Shown: in pieces, positions 27,801 to 36,881 of the stretch
Layout of the letters: each line of letters starts with the position of its first letter
Numbering within the stretch: position 1 is the first letter of the stretch
DNA from: Enterobacteriaceae bacterium
Lineage (GTDB): Bacteria; Pseudomonadota; Gammaproteobacteria; Enterobacterales; Enterobacteriaceae
NCBI GenBank assembly: GCA_902363335.1
Contig: CABIZV010000005.1
Span: 62,001-126,000, forward strand
DNA: 64,000 nucleotides
Reading direction: 5' to 3'
Translations under genes and position numbers: made by a program
Notes under the pieces: model-generated
Database searches by the model: none
What the model saw: only the letters and a program-made list of their open reading frames with translations
Told to the model about the DNA's origin: nothing

Positions 27801-30800
27801 CCTCTGTTTATACCAGCTGTCTTGCCAGTGATAACCCGGTTGCGACAACCATTACCGTTGAGGCGGTCACCCCTGCACAGTGGAGTGATGCTCTGCAGGC
27901 AGCGAAAGTGAAAAAGGGCGATACGCTCGCGCTTAAAGTGACGGTAAAAGATGCCAGCGGTAATCCGTTGCCAGGCGTACCGTTTGTACTCAGCCGCGGT
28001 GATGGTTATACCCGCCAGGGGACCAGGCATATTGCCGGCAGCGGCGATAATATTGTGTCGCCGGTGATAATTGACGGCGAATCGCTCAATGACACTGCGA
28101 CAAAAATTGGTGGGATTACCGGTGATGATGGTAGCAAAATAATTAATGTCACCCGACCGGATACCCACGGCACTAAAGTTGCGATAACCGCCGCGCTGTA
28201 TGATAACGCCAGTATTAGCGACAGTATCGAGACTATCTTTACTGTGGTAACCAGCCCGGATAGCGATAAAGCCGTCATGTGGGGACACATGCCGGAAACC
28301 GTCACGGCGGCAAATGGAGCGGTGTTTAAGCGTCCTCAATTGTCGACAGAAATCGCCAGTGGCGTTGCAGCGGGCAGCGTCTCTGAAAATAATGAAAACT
28401 GGGGAACCGTAGATTTTCATACGATTTCTACCGCTTGTGGCGCCAGCTATGTACCGGCACTGGCCGACTTGCAGTCTCTGTACACAGCCTGGCCGGGCGG
28501 GACGATCAATACCCAACAGGGCTGGCCGCTTGACGATAAGAACTATCAAAACAGCACCGCCGATCTCAGCCGTTCAACTGATAATCGTTATGTCAAATCG
28601 CTCAACCTGCGGGATAACAGTATTACGTCGCAATTGTGGAGTGAAAAACTCTATTTCTCCTGTTTGCAGAACGCGCGTTCTGCGGCAACGCATCTGACGT
28701 TGACCTCTGCGCTTTACAAAGAAAGCGACGGTTTCGCCAAAGCGAAAGTGGGGGAAACCATTCCGGTTGTGATTACCACCCTTGACGACAGCGGTCGTCC
28801 GGTGGGCAATACGCCGGTTATTTTTACGCGTGGTGACAGCGTGGGGCGAGCCAACCAGGACGTGAACGCGACAGCGGCGGCAGCTATTGGGGTGAATGAG
28901 GGGGATGGCCTCGACAGCGGCGAGCAATACTATACCGCAACCGGCGACGATGGCACGGTGACGCTGAACATTAAACAGGACGGCGGGGCGGGCTTTAAAA
29001 CACCGCTCCAGGCGGCTATTGAAAATATTGCCAGCTCCAGTCAATCGCTGTCGACGGTATTTACCGTTGTGACTAGCCCCGATACGGCAAAAGCCAACTA
29101 CTGGGGGCATATGCCGGAAACGGTAACAGACAGTGCAGGGTTGGTGTATAAGCGTCCTCTGCTGGCGAGTGAATCCCCTGAACGGGTGAACAAAACGGTA
29201 ACTATTGCCAACGGTAGTCATGATAAGGGTGAAACATGGGGAATGTTCACCGCCGAAGAGGCATGGAACGGTACCAATGGGTGCGGGCGCAGCTACTTGC
29301 CAACAGTGGGTAATTTGCAGACGTTGTACGGTAGTTACCCCGACGGCGCAATGCGCACCACTAACGGCTGGCCAATGAGCGCTAATGGTACCCTTAGCGC
29401 CAGCCAGTACTGGTGGACGGGGGACTCAGTACTGTCTGAGGATGCTAGCCAGCTGCAGTATGCAGCGGTCAATCTATGGAGTGGTGGCGGTATTAATTCC
29501 ACCGCCAGCACTTCAGTTTACTCTATGCAAACTTGCCTGGCTTCCCCACGCCAGCTTGCTGCCAGGCTGACGCTGACGCTTGCCAATGAGGATGAATCCA
29601 CGGGTATCGCAAAAGCGAAAAAAGGCGAGCAGATTGCTGCGACCGTCAAGGTTACCGATAGGGCTGGGCTACCGGTAGGAAATGCGCTGGTGAAAATCAC
29701 CCGTAGCGATGCAAAAACGCGCGCCAATGTGGTTTATACCACGAGCAACGCGGACGATATCACGCTCAGTGATATATCGTCAGGTCAGGCCGATTATCTG
29801 CTGGATACCACGGAAAAATACCTGTACGTACAAACTAATGCTCAAGGGATCGCGACTTTTAACATTGCGCAAAATGACACCGCGGGCCTGAAGACGACCA
29901 TCAGTGCAACGCTGGCGGATAGTCAGGTATCGGATAGCAAATCCGTCATCTTCACCGTTGTGACCAGTCCGGACACCAGCCTCGCGAAATACTGGGGTCA
30001 TATGCCAGAGACCTTAAGCAACAGCAAAGGCGTTGAATTCAGACGTCCGCTACTGCGAGCTGAGCTCTCGACGACCACCAATACGGTGGCTTACTCGTTG
30101 ACCAGTGACGGTGAGGTCTGGTATTCAACCGCTAGCTTGATTTATTTAAAACAGTGCAATCAGATGAGTACCGCCTCGTCAAGCGATCTGGCGACGCTAC
30201 AAAGCGACTACCCGAACGGTGGCGTGATGACGCAGTTTGGCTTGCCAGTAAGCAGCAATTCGCTGCCGTGGTTTGCAGGCGATATGTTCGTGGAGCCCTC
30301 TCACGCTGGCGTAATATCGCAACGCGTTAATTTGTACTCGGGCGAGAACACGCAGGTTAGTTCTCAGGCGTCCCTACAGTTGTGTCGAGTGAAGCCAAGA
30401 ACGCTGAATATCTCGCTGAAATCTAGTCTGGAATGGGACGCGGATAAGGCGGGATACTCGGTAAAAAAAGGTGAGAAGCTCCCTCTGACAATCAACGTTA
30501 CTGATAATGCCGGACAGCCGCAAGCAGGGGTGGCCGTCAGCTTTTATCGAGGCATGTCAAACTCCAGAAGATTAAGTGGTAATACGAATGCGGAGTCCTA
30601 CATTCTTTTAGAGCCGGTTTCCCCTGCATCAGATGCGGTGACGCAAAAGTTTAGTTCGTCACCAAATTACTGGTATGGCACAACGGACAGTAACGGCAAA
30701 ATTCAGCTCAACGTCAGCCAGGATAGTACGACGGGGCTGAGAACAGAATTCTATGCGCAGATTGTTGATAACAACATCTCGACTGGCGGGGTTGGCGGTA

Positions 30801-33800
30801 TCTTTACGGTGTTGACCAGTCCGGATGTCGCCACCGCGTTCCAGTGGGGCCATATGCCGGAGACGGTGCAAGGCCCGGATGGCGTTATTTACAGACGGCC
30901 AAAATTACAATCAGAAGTTCCGTCTGACGTTAAATTCTATAATGCAAACAATGAGTACTGGGCACATCCAACGGCGGCGCAGGCGCAAACGGCGGGGGCT
31001 ACGGGTTGTAATACTGAATACCAACCGCTGCTGAGTGATTTGCAGGCGCTGTATCAAAAATATCCGAACAGCGAACTGGAAACGACGTATGGCTGGCCGC
31101 TGTCGTCCGGCAGAAACTGGTGGGCGGCAGATTTATCCAGCAGCGGCCAATATAGAAGCCTTAACTTAAGTACCGGTACAAGCAATGCGACGACCTCGCC
31201 GACCACGATGGCGATGCAGACATGTCGAACAGATCCTCATGCCCCGCTGGCGGCAACGATTGTAATGACATCCAGTGCTTTTGACGAAACGAACCATTTC
31301 GCCAGGGTGAAAAAAGGCGAAACTATCCCACTGACCGTCACGGTGAAAGATGTCAATGGCGCTCCAGCAGCCAATGCTTCCTTTACCATTTCGCGCGGAG
31401 ACGGGCTATCACGTAGCGGCCTGGTCAAAACCACGGATAATAAAGGGGCGACGGACGATTTTACACTAGAGGAGCTAACGCCAACGCCAGCGAGCACGGT
31501 GCTAGGCACCAATAGCAGCGTCTTTAGCGGTGTGACGGGGGCAGATGGTACGGCAACATTCAGTTTACGTCAGGATGATGCTTTGGGCCTCAAGACAACG
31601 CTCACGGCGAAATTGAATACTTATCCAGGTCCAACGTCTTCTCTGGATACGATATTTACCGTAGTTACCAGCCCGGACACCGATAAAGCGGTGTACTGGG
31701 GCCATATGCCGGAAACGGTGACCAGCAGTGAGGGGGTGGTATTTAAGCGTCCACTGTTGGCGGCAGAAGTTTCTGCGAAAGATAATACGTTTAGCAGTTT
31801 GGGGACGGGATCGGGCAATGAAATATGGCCAATCTACAACCATGCTGGCACGGGGTTGGCGAGTAAATCAGCTTGTCCTGATGAATATCAGCCCAATTTG
31901 AGTGAACTTGAAGGGTTATACAATGATCACCCCGGTGGTGAGCTTGAAACCTTATATGGCTGGCCTGTTAATCATGGGAACTATAGCTGGTGGGTGACGG
32001 ATAAGTCTGGTTCGTCTTTCCAGAGTATCCATTTGAAAACCGGGAGCGTTTTATCGCAAAGTACCACTGCCAGCCAGGCTCTGGTCTGTCTGGCGAATCC
32101 ACACCCAACGGTTGCGACCATTACGCTCACGTCAACGGCAATGGACACCGCGAAAGCCGCGGCGGTTACCGAAAAAGGGAAGGATCTTCCGTTAACCGTT
32201 ATGGCGGCTGACGCCTCCGGTAATCCGGTTGCCGGGGTTTCCTTTACGCTTTCGCGCAGTGCGTCACAAAACCGAGCTGGTGTAGCGCTAACTGACAGTG
32301 CTGCCACGGCTGATGATTTAACGCTTGAGGAGCTTACACCTGCCAGCAATACCAGCAATATGGCCTCGGCTGCGAGCATATTTACCGGCACAACGGGTGA
32401 GGATGGCACAGCGACCTTTACACTGCGTCAGGACAGCAGTTTGGGGCTTAAAACGACGCTTACCGCGGCGGTGACGAGTAATAGTGCTATTCAGGCATCG
32501 TTGGACACCATTTACACGGTACTCACGAGTCCGGATACCGACAAAGCGCAATATTGGGGGCATATGCCAGAAACGGCGACCAATAGCGCTGGCATCGCTT
32601 TCAGGAGGCCGCGTCTTGCCGCAGAGATGTCGTCGTATAGCGGCACCTTCACCTATAACAATGAAATCTGGCCGACGGTAACCGCCGGGAATACGGATAT
32701 AGCCGGTGCGACAGGTTGTGATAAAGCTTATCAGCCTCTGAGGCAGGATTTGGAAACGTTGTTTATGGATAACCTTAGCGTAACCGGTGGCATTGGTACG
32801 CGCTACGGCTGGCCTAGCGGTTCAAATGAACCCTGGTGGGTGGCGGACAAAGAGGCTAGCAGCGGAAACTATCAGTTTATCATGCTGAGCACCGGCGGCG
32901 GCGGTTCAACCAGTATATCAAGCGCCACCGCAGGCCAGGTTTGTCTGGTGGAGCCTCGTGAGATTAGCAATGCTATTACGCTCACGTCCACCTCGATGGA
33001 CGCGGGGAAAATGGCGGCGGTAGCCGATAAGGGCGACACTATTCCATTAACCGTTACGGTAAAAGACGGTGGCGGCAACCCGGTTGCTAATGCCAGCTTT
33101 ACTCTCACGCGAGGCGATTCAACAAACCGCGCCGGCGTGGTGATAACCGATGGCGATGTTGAGGCAGAAATGGGCTCAGATGATTTAGTCCTCCATGAGG
33201 TCAAGCCATCCACCTCAACCAGTGATATGGCCACGACTGCCAGCGTGTTTACGGGAACGACCGGTTCAGATGGCACGGCAACCTTTACCCTCGCACAAAA
33301 TAAGAGTCTGGGTTTGAAAACCACGCTTACGGCAACGTTGGTCGATAACAAGCAGGTTAGCGCCTCACTCGATAACATATTTACGGTGTTAACCAGTCCG
33401 GACACTGATAAAGCAAAATTCTGGGGACGTATGAAAGACAGCGTCGTTGCGAATGGCGTCACTCTGCTCCGTCCGCTGTTGCTGGCGGAGTTGCCGTCTG
33501 GCGTGACGCCGCCGCTATACATAGTGCTGAATAAAGAAGAATGGGCAATGGCGCACGTTGTTGATTCGAACACATGGGATCTGGCTGCTCAGTGTGGCAG
33601 TTTGCAGAAAGCACCTTCCGCAGACGATCTATCGTCGCTGTATCGTATATTCAGCACCACGGGATGGCCGACAACAACCAGTTACTCGTATCTGTCAAAT
33701 ACAAAGGGCAGCAGGTATTACTGTGCGGTCAATCAGTCGAATGGCAGTGATAACTGTAATATCGATTCAGCTAAAACGAACGGTTTCGCGGCCTGTGTAA

Positions 33801-33805
33801 AATAG
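24812..33805 (+). CDS. Giant secreted repeat adhesin, RatA/RatB type (DUF823-like)
   Basis: The 2997-residue protein has a signal peptide (1-30) and an N-terminal domain (about 31-205) that shares LKSG-x-WQ and DTEGD with SinI. Ten tandem units of about 280 residues follow. Each unit has an Ig-like module (AKVKxGExI...TDxxGxAT...GxKTxL) ending in a TSPD...WGHM motif, at residues 328, 604, 872, 1147, 1421, 1718, 2002, 2286, 2572 and 2861. A second module follows with an N/E-E/x-W motif, a Cys, a Leu-rich helix, G-[WL]-P, VNL-like strands and a closing Cys. That second module recalls the lectin-like tip of intimins. The last unit is divergent (WGRM), has four cysteines and ends two residues after the final Cys. 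No barrel is present, so secretion must depend on SinH or another exporter. It is convergent with xseA, ten bases away. Confidence 0.85.
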   Translation: MDGSLRRDRISHFIAIMLLAIGCLSAPVSAALKSGTWQEVNTSTDAINGTVPLADGVRIPVYQGSILLNPDETHGVNFSAMPHDFSTDDSASALLLVNPIDTEGDIFAVPPVRWADNAPVVTLMWANAETPDEPLNPQPVANQTFCAQNMAGKNYVIWPQLESDASSAPATLYLQTITGTPFSNTTKLIEQKIPVAIAAAVGEPVMVTADNFNETLKAAKVKVGESITLTITTNDCQGNAVGNTAFIITRGDALNRQNSVNNMAPVHVGNTELTTTATEYHGTTDANGHATVVVSQAGGPGVKTTLTVSPANAPTLKANIDVIFTTLTSPDSTSANMWGHMPETSDAEVDGETYSFTRPKLAAETEGESGTVNTNNESWALFNWSGADKHCDILPDSRQLMGLKIARGDLVNQLGWPVAGTNEYWSSSAGTLATSHLGVNMLSRRVVEEPDTTMSVVSCVDKASPEVTPALTLTLDNMNSGLNAAKVPVGDAISMRISITDKETGAALPYHYFDLYVGDEQNRKGQTNAEAAAEGAKYGWNDNPVLVGIEGSGTPNHYHGITDANGQLSVELTQNNGAGVMTPLRVVLSDGTEATANVIFTVVTSPDVAQARMWGHMQGVVEAGNIYKRPQLVGEATANTGSTVENHENWATFNSVAAATAQCGVGQVPGQATLDALYSAHSGNAMLTNFGWPTASQSYISADTDGTQTAQVNLANGTDAIFSGTEPNYLTCSGNELVTQLDVSLNGDANLHQAAAKVGEQITMTVHSINALNGMIVPNAAFTVTMALGKNRSGLTNGFTDATDGTLVMDGKSFGPSQASMTYDGRTDSSGNATFIIEQPQGVGLLTQLTVVPVNSLITTPITRSVKFTVPTSPDTPSAQMWGHMADTVTADGLIFERPKLAAEVTATRTQLEDNETWARVTHTDAAGNSASGGCAVNRLPRADQLSALYNANSSAAMHSIQGWPVAQPYWSGTFASATTWKMISLASGAESTSGNASVYTSCLASDNPVATTITVEAVTPAQWSDALQAAKVKKGDTLALKVTVKDASGNPLPGVPFVLSRGDGYTRQGTRHIAGSGDNIVSPVIIDGESLNDTATKIGGITGDDGSKIINVTRPDTHGTKVAITAALYDNASISDSIETIFTVVTSPDSDKAVMWGHMPETVTAANGAVFKRPQLSTEIASGVAAGSVSENNENWGTVDFHTISTACGASYVPALADLQSLYTAWPGGTINTQQGWPLDDKNYQNSTADLSRSTDNRYVKSLNLRDNSITSQLWSEKLYFSCLQNARSAATHLTLTSALYKESDGFAKAKVGETIPVVITTLDDSGRPVGNTPVIFTRGDSVGRANQDVNATAAAAIGVNEGDGLDSGEQYYTATGDDGTVTLNIKQDGGAGFKTPLQAAIENIASSSQSLSTVFTVVTSPDTAKANYWGHMPETVTDSAGLVYKRPLLASESPERVNKTVTIANGSHDKGETWGMFTAEEAWNGTNGCGRSYLPTVGNLQTLYGSYPDGAMRTTNGWPMSANGTLSASQYWWTGDSVLSEDASQLQYAAVNLWSGGGINSTASTSVYSMQTCLASPRQLAARLTLTLANEDESTGIAKAKKGEQIAATVKVTDRAGLPVGNALVKITRSDAKTRANVVYTTSNADDITLSDISSGQADYLLDTTEKYLYVQTNAQGIATFNIAQNDTAGLKTTISATLADSQVSDSKSVIFTVVTSPDTSLAKYWGHMPETLSNSKGVEFRRPLLRAELSTTTNTVAYSLTSDGEVWYSTASLIYLKQCNQMSTASSSDLATLQSDYPNGGVMTQFGLPVSSNSLPWFAGDMFVEPSHAGVISQRVNLYSGENTQVSSQASLQLCRVKPRTLNISLKSSLEWDADKAGYSVKKGEKLPLTINVTDNAGQPQAGVAVSFYRGMSNSRRLSGNTNAESYILLEPVSPASDAVTQKFSSSPNYWYGTTDSNGKIQLNVSQDSTTGLRTEFYAQIVDNNISTGGVGGIFTVLTSPDVATAFQWGHMPETVQGPDGVIYRRPKLQSEVPSDVKFYNANNEYWAHPTAAQAQTAGATGCNTEYQPLLSDLQALYQKYPNSELETTYGWPLSSGRNWWAADLSSSGQYRSLNLSTGTSNATTSPTTMAMQTCRTDPHAPLAATIVMTSSAFDETNHFARVKKGETIPLTVTVKDVNGAPAANASFTISRGDGLSRSGLVKTTDNKGATDDFTLEELTPTPASTVLGTNSSVFSGVTGADGTATFSLRQDDALGLKTTLTAKLNTYPGPTSSLDTIFTVVTSPDTDKAVYWGHMPETVTSSEGVVFKRPLLAAEVSAKDNTFSSLGTGSGNEIWPIYNHAGTGLASKSACPDEYQPNLSELEGLYNDHPGGELETLYGWPVNHGNYSWWVTDKSGSSFQSIHLKTGSVLSQSTTASQALVCLANPHPTVATITLTSTAMDTAKAAAVTEKGKDLPLTVMAADASGNPVAGVSFTLSRSASQNRAGVALTDSAATADDLTLEELTPASNTSNMASAASIFTGTTGEDGTATFTLRQDSSLGLKTTLTAAVTSNSAIQASLDTIYTVLTSPDTDKAQYWGHMPETATNSAGIAFRRPRLAAEMSSYSGTFTYNNEIWPTVTAGNTDIAGATGCDKAYQPLRQDLETLFMDNLSVTGGIGTRYGWPSGSNEPWWVADKEASSGNYQFIMLSTGGGGSTSISSATAGQVCLVEPREISNAITLTSTSMDAGKMAAVADKGDTIPLTVTVKDGGGNPVANASFTLTRGDSTNRAGVVITDGDVEAEMGSDDLVLHEVKPSTSTSDMATTASVFTGTTGSDGTATFTLAQNKSLGLKTTLTATLVDNKQVSASLDNIFTVLTSPDTDKAKFWGRMKDSVVANGVTLLRPLLLAELPSGVTPPLYIVLNKEEWAMAHVVDSNTWDLAAQCGSLQKAPSADDLSSLYRIFSTTGWPTTTSYSYLSNTKGSRYYCAVNQSNGSDNCNIDSAKTNGFAACVK

Positions 33806-33815
33806 CTCTTCACGA

Positions 33816-35186
33816 TTACGCTTTACGCGAGCGCGTTTTTTTCTGCGGGGTCACGGTGGTGACCTCGCTTTCTATCCAACCGTCTTCCAGCCTTGTGGTG
33901 ATGAGATCGCCAGCTTTCACCTGCTTGACCTTTTTCAACACGCCACCGCCGGTGGCGGTTGAAACGCTATAGCCGCGGGCTAATGTTGCCAGCGGGCTAA
34001 CGGCTTCCAGATGGGTAACCGCGTTACCAAAGCGTTCACGCTGTGCGCTTAAGCGTGCGCGAATGTTTTCTGCCATTCGGTATTCGAACTGCTGGATGCG
34101 CGTTTGTGTACGATGAATGCGCGTCTGCGGGTTCTGCTGATTCAGGCGCTGTAATACGCGCTGCTGGCGCTGACTCGCCTGCTTAATCTGGTTTTCCAGC
34201 GCAAAGTTCATGCGCTGACGCAGTCGCTCCAGCGTAGTTTGCTGACGAGCCAGACGGAGTTGTGGGTGCTGTTGCTGAAGGCGGTGGAAGGTCTGCGTAA
34301 AACGACGGCTGCGGTTGGCGAGATAATAATCCATCGCCATGCCCAGACGTTGCTGAACGGACTGAATCTGGCGCAGTAGTTCCTGCTGGTTTCGGCTCAC
34401 TATCTCTGCCGCCGCAGATGGCGTAGGTGCTCGCAAATCACCGACGAAATCGGCAATGGTGACGTCAGTTTCATGACCAACGGCGCTGACGACCGGAATG
34501 CGGCTGGCAAAAATAGCCCGCGCCACGCGCTCATCATTAAAGCTCCACAGATCTTCCAGCGAACCGCCGCCACGGCCAACGATCAGCACATCACACTCGT
34601 TACGGGCGTTCGCCAGTTCAATGGCGCGAACGATTTGCCCCGGAGCATCGTCACCCTGTACCGCCGTCGGATAGATAATCACCGGCAGGGAAGGGTCACG
34701 GCGTTTCAGGACATGGAGAATATCGTGCAGTGCGGCCCCGGTTTTCGACGTGATTACGCCAATACAGTGTGCAGGGGAGGGCAGCGGCTGCTTAAACTGC
34801 TGATCGAATAGCCCCTCAGCCTGTAATTTGGCTTTTAGCTGTTCATACTTCTGCTGTAATAAACCTTCACCCGCAGGCTGCATGCTTTCGACGATAATCT
34901 GGTAATCACCGCGCGGTTCATACAACGTAATGTTGGCGCGCACCAGCACCTGCTGCCCATGCTGGGGTCGAAACGTGACGCGACGGTTGCTGTTGCGGAA
35001 CATCGCGCAGCGCACCTGGGCGTTATCGTCTTTTAAGGTGAAGTACCAGTGACCGGAAGAGGGCTGGGAGAAGTTGGAAATCTCGCCGCTAATCCACACC
35101 TGCCCCATTTCTTGCTCAAGCAGCAGGCGCACCGTCTGATTCAGGCGGCTAACGGTAAAAATTGAGGGGCTTTGAGAGGCTAACAT
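33816..35186 (-). CDS. xseA: Exodeoxyribonuclease VII large subunit
   Basis: XseA is the catalytic large subunit of ExoVII, which degrades single-stranded DNA from both ends together with XseB. The 456-residue protein equals the E. coli length. It has an N-terminal OB-fold (VWISGEISNF, SGHWYFTLKDD), a central nuclease domain (GVITSKTGAALHD, VGRGGGSLEDLW, AVGHETDVTIAD), a long coiled coil rich in Gln/Arg (about 275-385) and a basic C-terminal tail. It is divergent from guaB. Confidence 0.97.
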   Translation of the reverse strand: MLASQSPSIFTVSRLNQTVRLLLEQEMGQVWISGEISNFSQPSSGHWYFTLKDDNAQVRCAMFRNSNRRVTFRPQHGQQVLVRANITLYEPRGDYQIIVESMQPAGEGLLQQKYEQLKAKLQAEGLFDQQFKQPLPSPAHCIGVITSKTGAALHDILHVLKRRDPSLPVIIYPTAVQGDDAPGQIVRAIELANARNECDVLIVGRGGGSLEDLWSFNDERVARAIFASRIPVVSAVGHETDVTIADFVGDLRAPTPSAAAEIVSRNQQELLRQIQSVQQRLGMAMDYYLANRSRRFTQTFHRLQQQHPQLRLARQQTTLERLRQRMNFALENQIKQASQRQQRVLQRLNQQNPQTRIHRTQTRIQQFEYRMAENIRARLSAQRERFGNAVTHLEAVSPLATLARGYSVSTATGGGVLKKVKQVKAGDLITTRLEDGWIESEVTTVTPQKKTRSRKA

Positions 35187-35278
35187 GTGAGCGGGATCAA
35201 ATTCTAAATCAGCAGGTTATTCAGTCGATAGTAACCTGACTGAAGGTGATCGCAAGTATTTTTTTCAAAAAAATGTAG

Positions 35279-35304
35279 ATGCAATCGCTTACGCTCTGTA
35301 TAAT
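35279..35304 (+). promoter_or_regulatory. guaB promoter with PurR operator
   Basis: ATGCAATCGCTTACGC (35279-35294) fits the PurR consensus GCAA-N-CG-N-TT-N-C and overlaps the region just upstream of a perfect -10 box TATAAT (35299-35304). The -35 box is weak. PurR repression of guaBA is established in E. coli, which supports the call. Confidence 0.8.
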
Positions 35305-35346
35305 GCCACGGCAATATTTATTAACCTCCCAGGTGAGATATTGCCC

Positions 35347-36813
35347 ATGCTCCGTATCGCAAAAGAAGCCCTGACGTTTGACGACGTCCTCCTCGTTCCC
35401 GCTCATTCTACCGTTCTGCCGAACACCGCCGATCTTGGCACCCAGTTAACCAAGACTATTCGTCTGAACATTCCTATGCTCTCAGCAGCCATGGACACCG
35501 TGACTGAAGCGCGCCTCGCAATCGCATTGGCACAGGAAGGTGGCATCGGTTTTATCCACAAAAACATGTCTATTGAGCGCCAGGCCGAAGAAGTTAAGCG
35601 CGTGAAGAAACACGAATCTGGCGTGGTGACCGACCCGCAGACCGTGCTGCCAACGACCACCCTGGAAGAAGTGAAAGCGCTGACCGAGCGTAACGGCTTT
35701 GCAGGCTACCCTGTAGTGACCGAAGACAACGAACTGGTCGGTATCATCACCGGTCGTGACGTTCGCTTCGTGACCGACCTCAGCCAGCCGGTAAGCGTAT
35801 ACATGACCCCGAAAGACCGTCTGGTCACCGTTCGTGAAGGCGAATCCCGTGAAGTGGTATTTGCGAAAATGCACGAACGCCGCGTCGAGAAAGCGCTGGT
35901 CGTTGATGACAGCTTCCACCTGTTGGGCATGATCACCGTTAAAGACTTCAAAAAAGCAGAACGTAAACCTAACGCCTGTAAAGATGACAAAGGCCGTCTG
36001 CGCGTTGGTGCTGCGGTTGGCGCGGGTGCGGGCAATGAAGAGCGTGTTGATGCGCTGGTTGCGGCGGGTGTTGACGTCCTGCTGATTGACTCCTCCCACG
36101 GCCATTCTGAAGGCGTGTTGCAGCGTATTCGCGAAACGCGCGCTAAATATCCAGACCTGCAAATCATCGGCGGCAACGTCGCAACAGGCGCTGGCGCTCG
36201 TGCACTGGCGGAAGCTGGCTGTAGCGCAGTGAAAGTGGGTATCGGCCCTGGCTCTATCTGTACGACGCGTATTGTGACCGGTGTTGGTGTTCCGCAGATC
36301 ACCGCGGTTTCTGACGCCGTTGAAGCGCTGGAAGGCACCGGTATTCCGGTGATCGCCGATGGTGGTATTCGCTTCTCTGGTGATATCGCAAAAGCCATCG
36401 CTGCAGGCGCTGCGGCTGTTATGGTCGGCTCCATGCTGGCGGGTACTGAAGAATCCCCGGGTGAAATCGAACTTTACCAGGGCCGTTCTTACAAGTCCTA
36501 TCGTGGTATGGGCTCTCTGGGCGCGATGTCCAAAGGTTCCTCCGACCGTTACTTCCAGAGCGATAACGCCGCTGACAAACTGGTGCCGGAAGGTATCGAA
36601 GGCCGCGTAGCGTATAAAGGTCGTTTAAAAGAGATCATTCACCAGCAGATGGGCGGCCTGCGTTCCTGTATGGGTCTGACCGGTTGTGGTACCATCGACG
36701 AGCTGCGTACGAAGGCTGAATTCGTACGTATCAGCGGTGCGGGTATCCAGGAAAGCCACGTTCACGACGTGACCATCACCAAAGAGTCCCCGAACTACCG
36801 CATGGGCTCCTGA
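35347..36813 (+). CDS. guaB: IMP dehydrogenase
   Basis: GuaB oxidises IMP to XMP with NAD+, the committed step to GMP. The 488-residue protein equals the E. coli enzyme when started at the ATG 35347 rather than the in-frame TTG six bases upstream. Two CBS domains (about 93-205) interrupt the TIM barrel. The catalytic cysteine is Cys305 in GPGSICTTR, and the flap motif begins MGSLGAMS. It forms an operon with guaA, with a hairpin between them. Confidence 0.98.
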   Translation: MLRIAKEALTFDDVLLVPAHSTVLPNTADLGTQLTKTIRLNIPMLSAAMDTVTEARLAIALAQEGGIGFIHKNMSIERQAEEVKRVKKHESGVVTDPQTVLPTTTLEEVKALTERNGFAGYPVVTEDNELVGIITGRDVRFVTDLSQPVSVYMTPKDRLVTVREGESREVVFAKMHERRVEKALVVDDSFHLLGMITVKDFKKAERKPNACKDDKGRLRVGAAVGAGAGNEERVDALVAAGVDVLLIDSSHGHSEGVLQRIRETRAKYPDLQIIGGNVATGAGARALAEAGCSAVKVGIGPGSICTTRIVTGVGVPQITAVSDAVEALEGTGIPVIADGGIRFSGDIAKAIAAGAAAVMVGSMLAGTEESPGEIELYQGRSYKSYRGMGSLGAMSKGSSDRYFQSDNAADKLVPEGIEGRVAYKGRLKEIIHQQMGGLRSCMGLTGCGTIDELRTKAEFVRISGAGIQESHVHDVTITKESPNYRMGS

Positions 36814-36823
36814 TAAGTTTACG

Positions 36824-36847
36824 CGCCCGGTTAATACCGGGCGTTTT
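36824..36847 (+). terminator. Hairpin between guaB and guaA
   Basis: CGCCCGGT (36824-36831) and ACCGGGCG (36836-36843) form a tight stem with a four-base loop followed by TTTTG. It looks like a partial terminator or attenuator within the guaBA operon. Confidence 0.65.
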
Positions 36848-36881
36848 GTTATTGTTTCACTTGCCTCGGAATTAATGTCAA

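Noticed and set aside
27269..28549. 426-residue antisense frame inside the giant adhesin gene
   Set aside because: It is opposite a continuous repeat-bearing coding frame, has an Arg/His-rich composition typical of shadow frames and no start signal.
21479..33805. Calling the locus a zirT-zirS-zirU system
   Set aside because: The barrel and partner proteins are related to Zir, but protein lengths, the giant repeat gene and the yfgJ-xseA position fit sinH-sinI-rat better.
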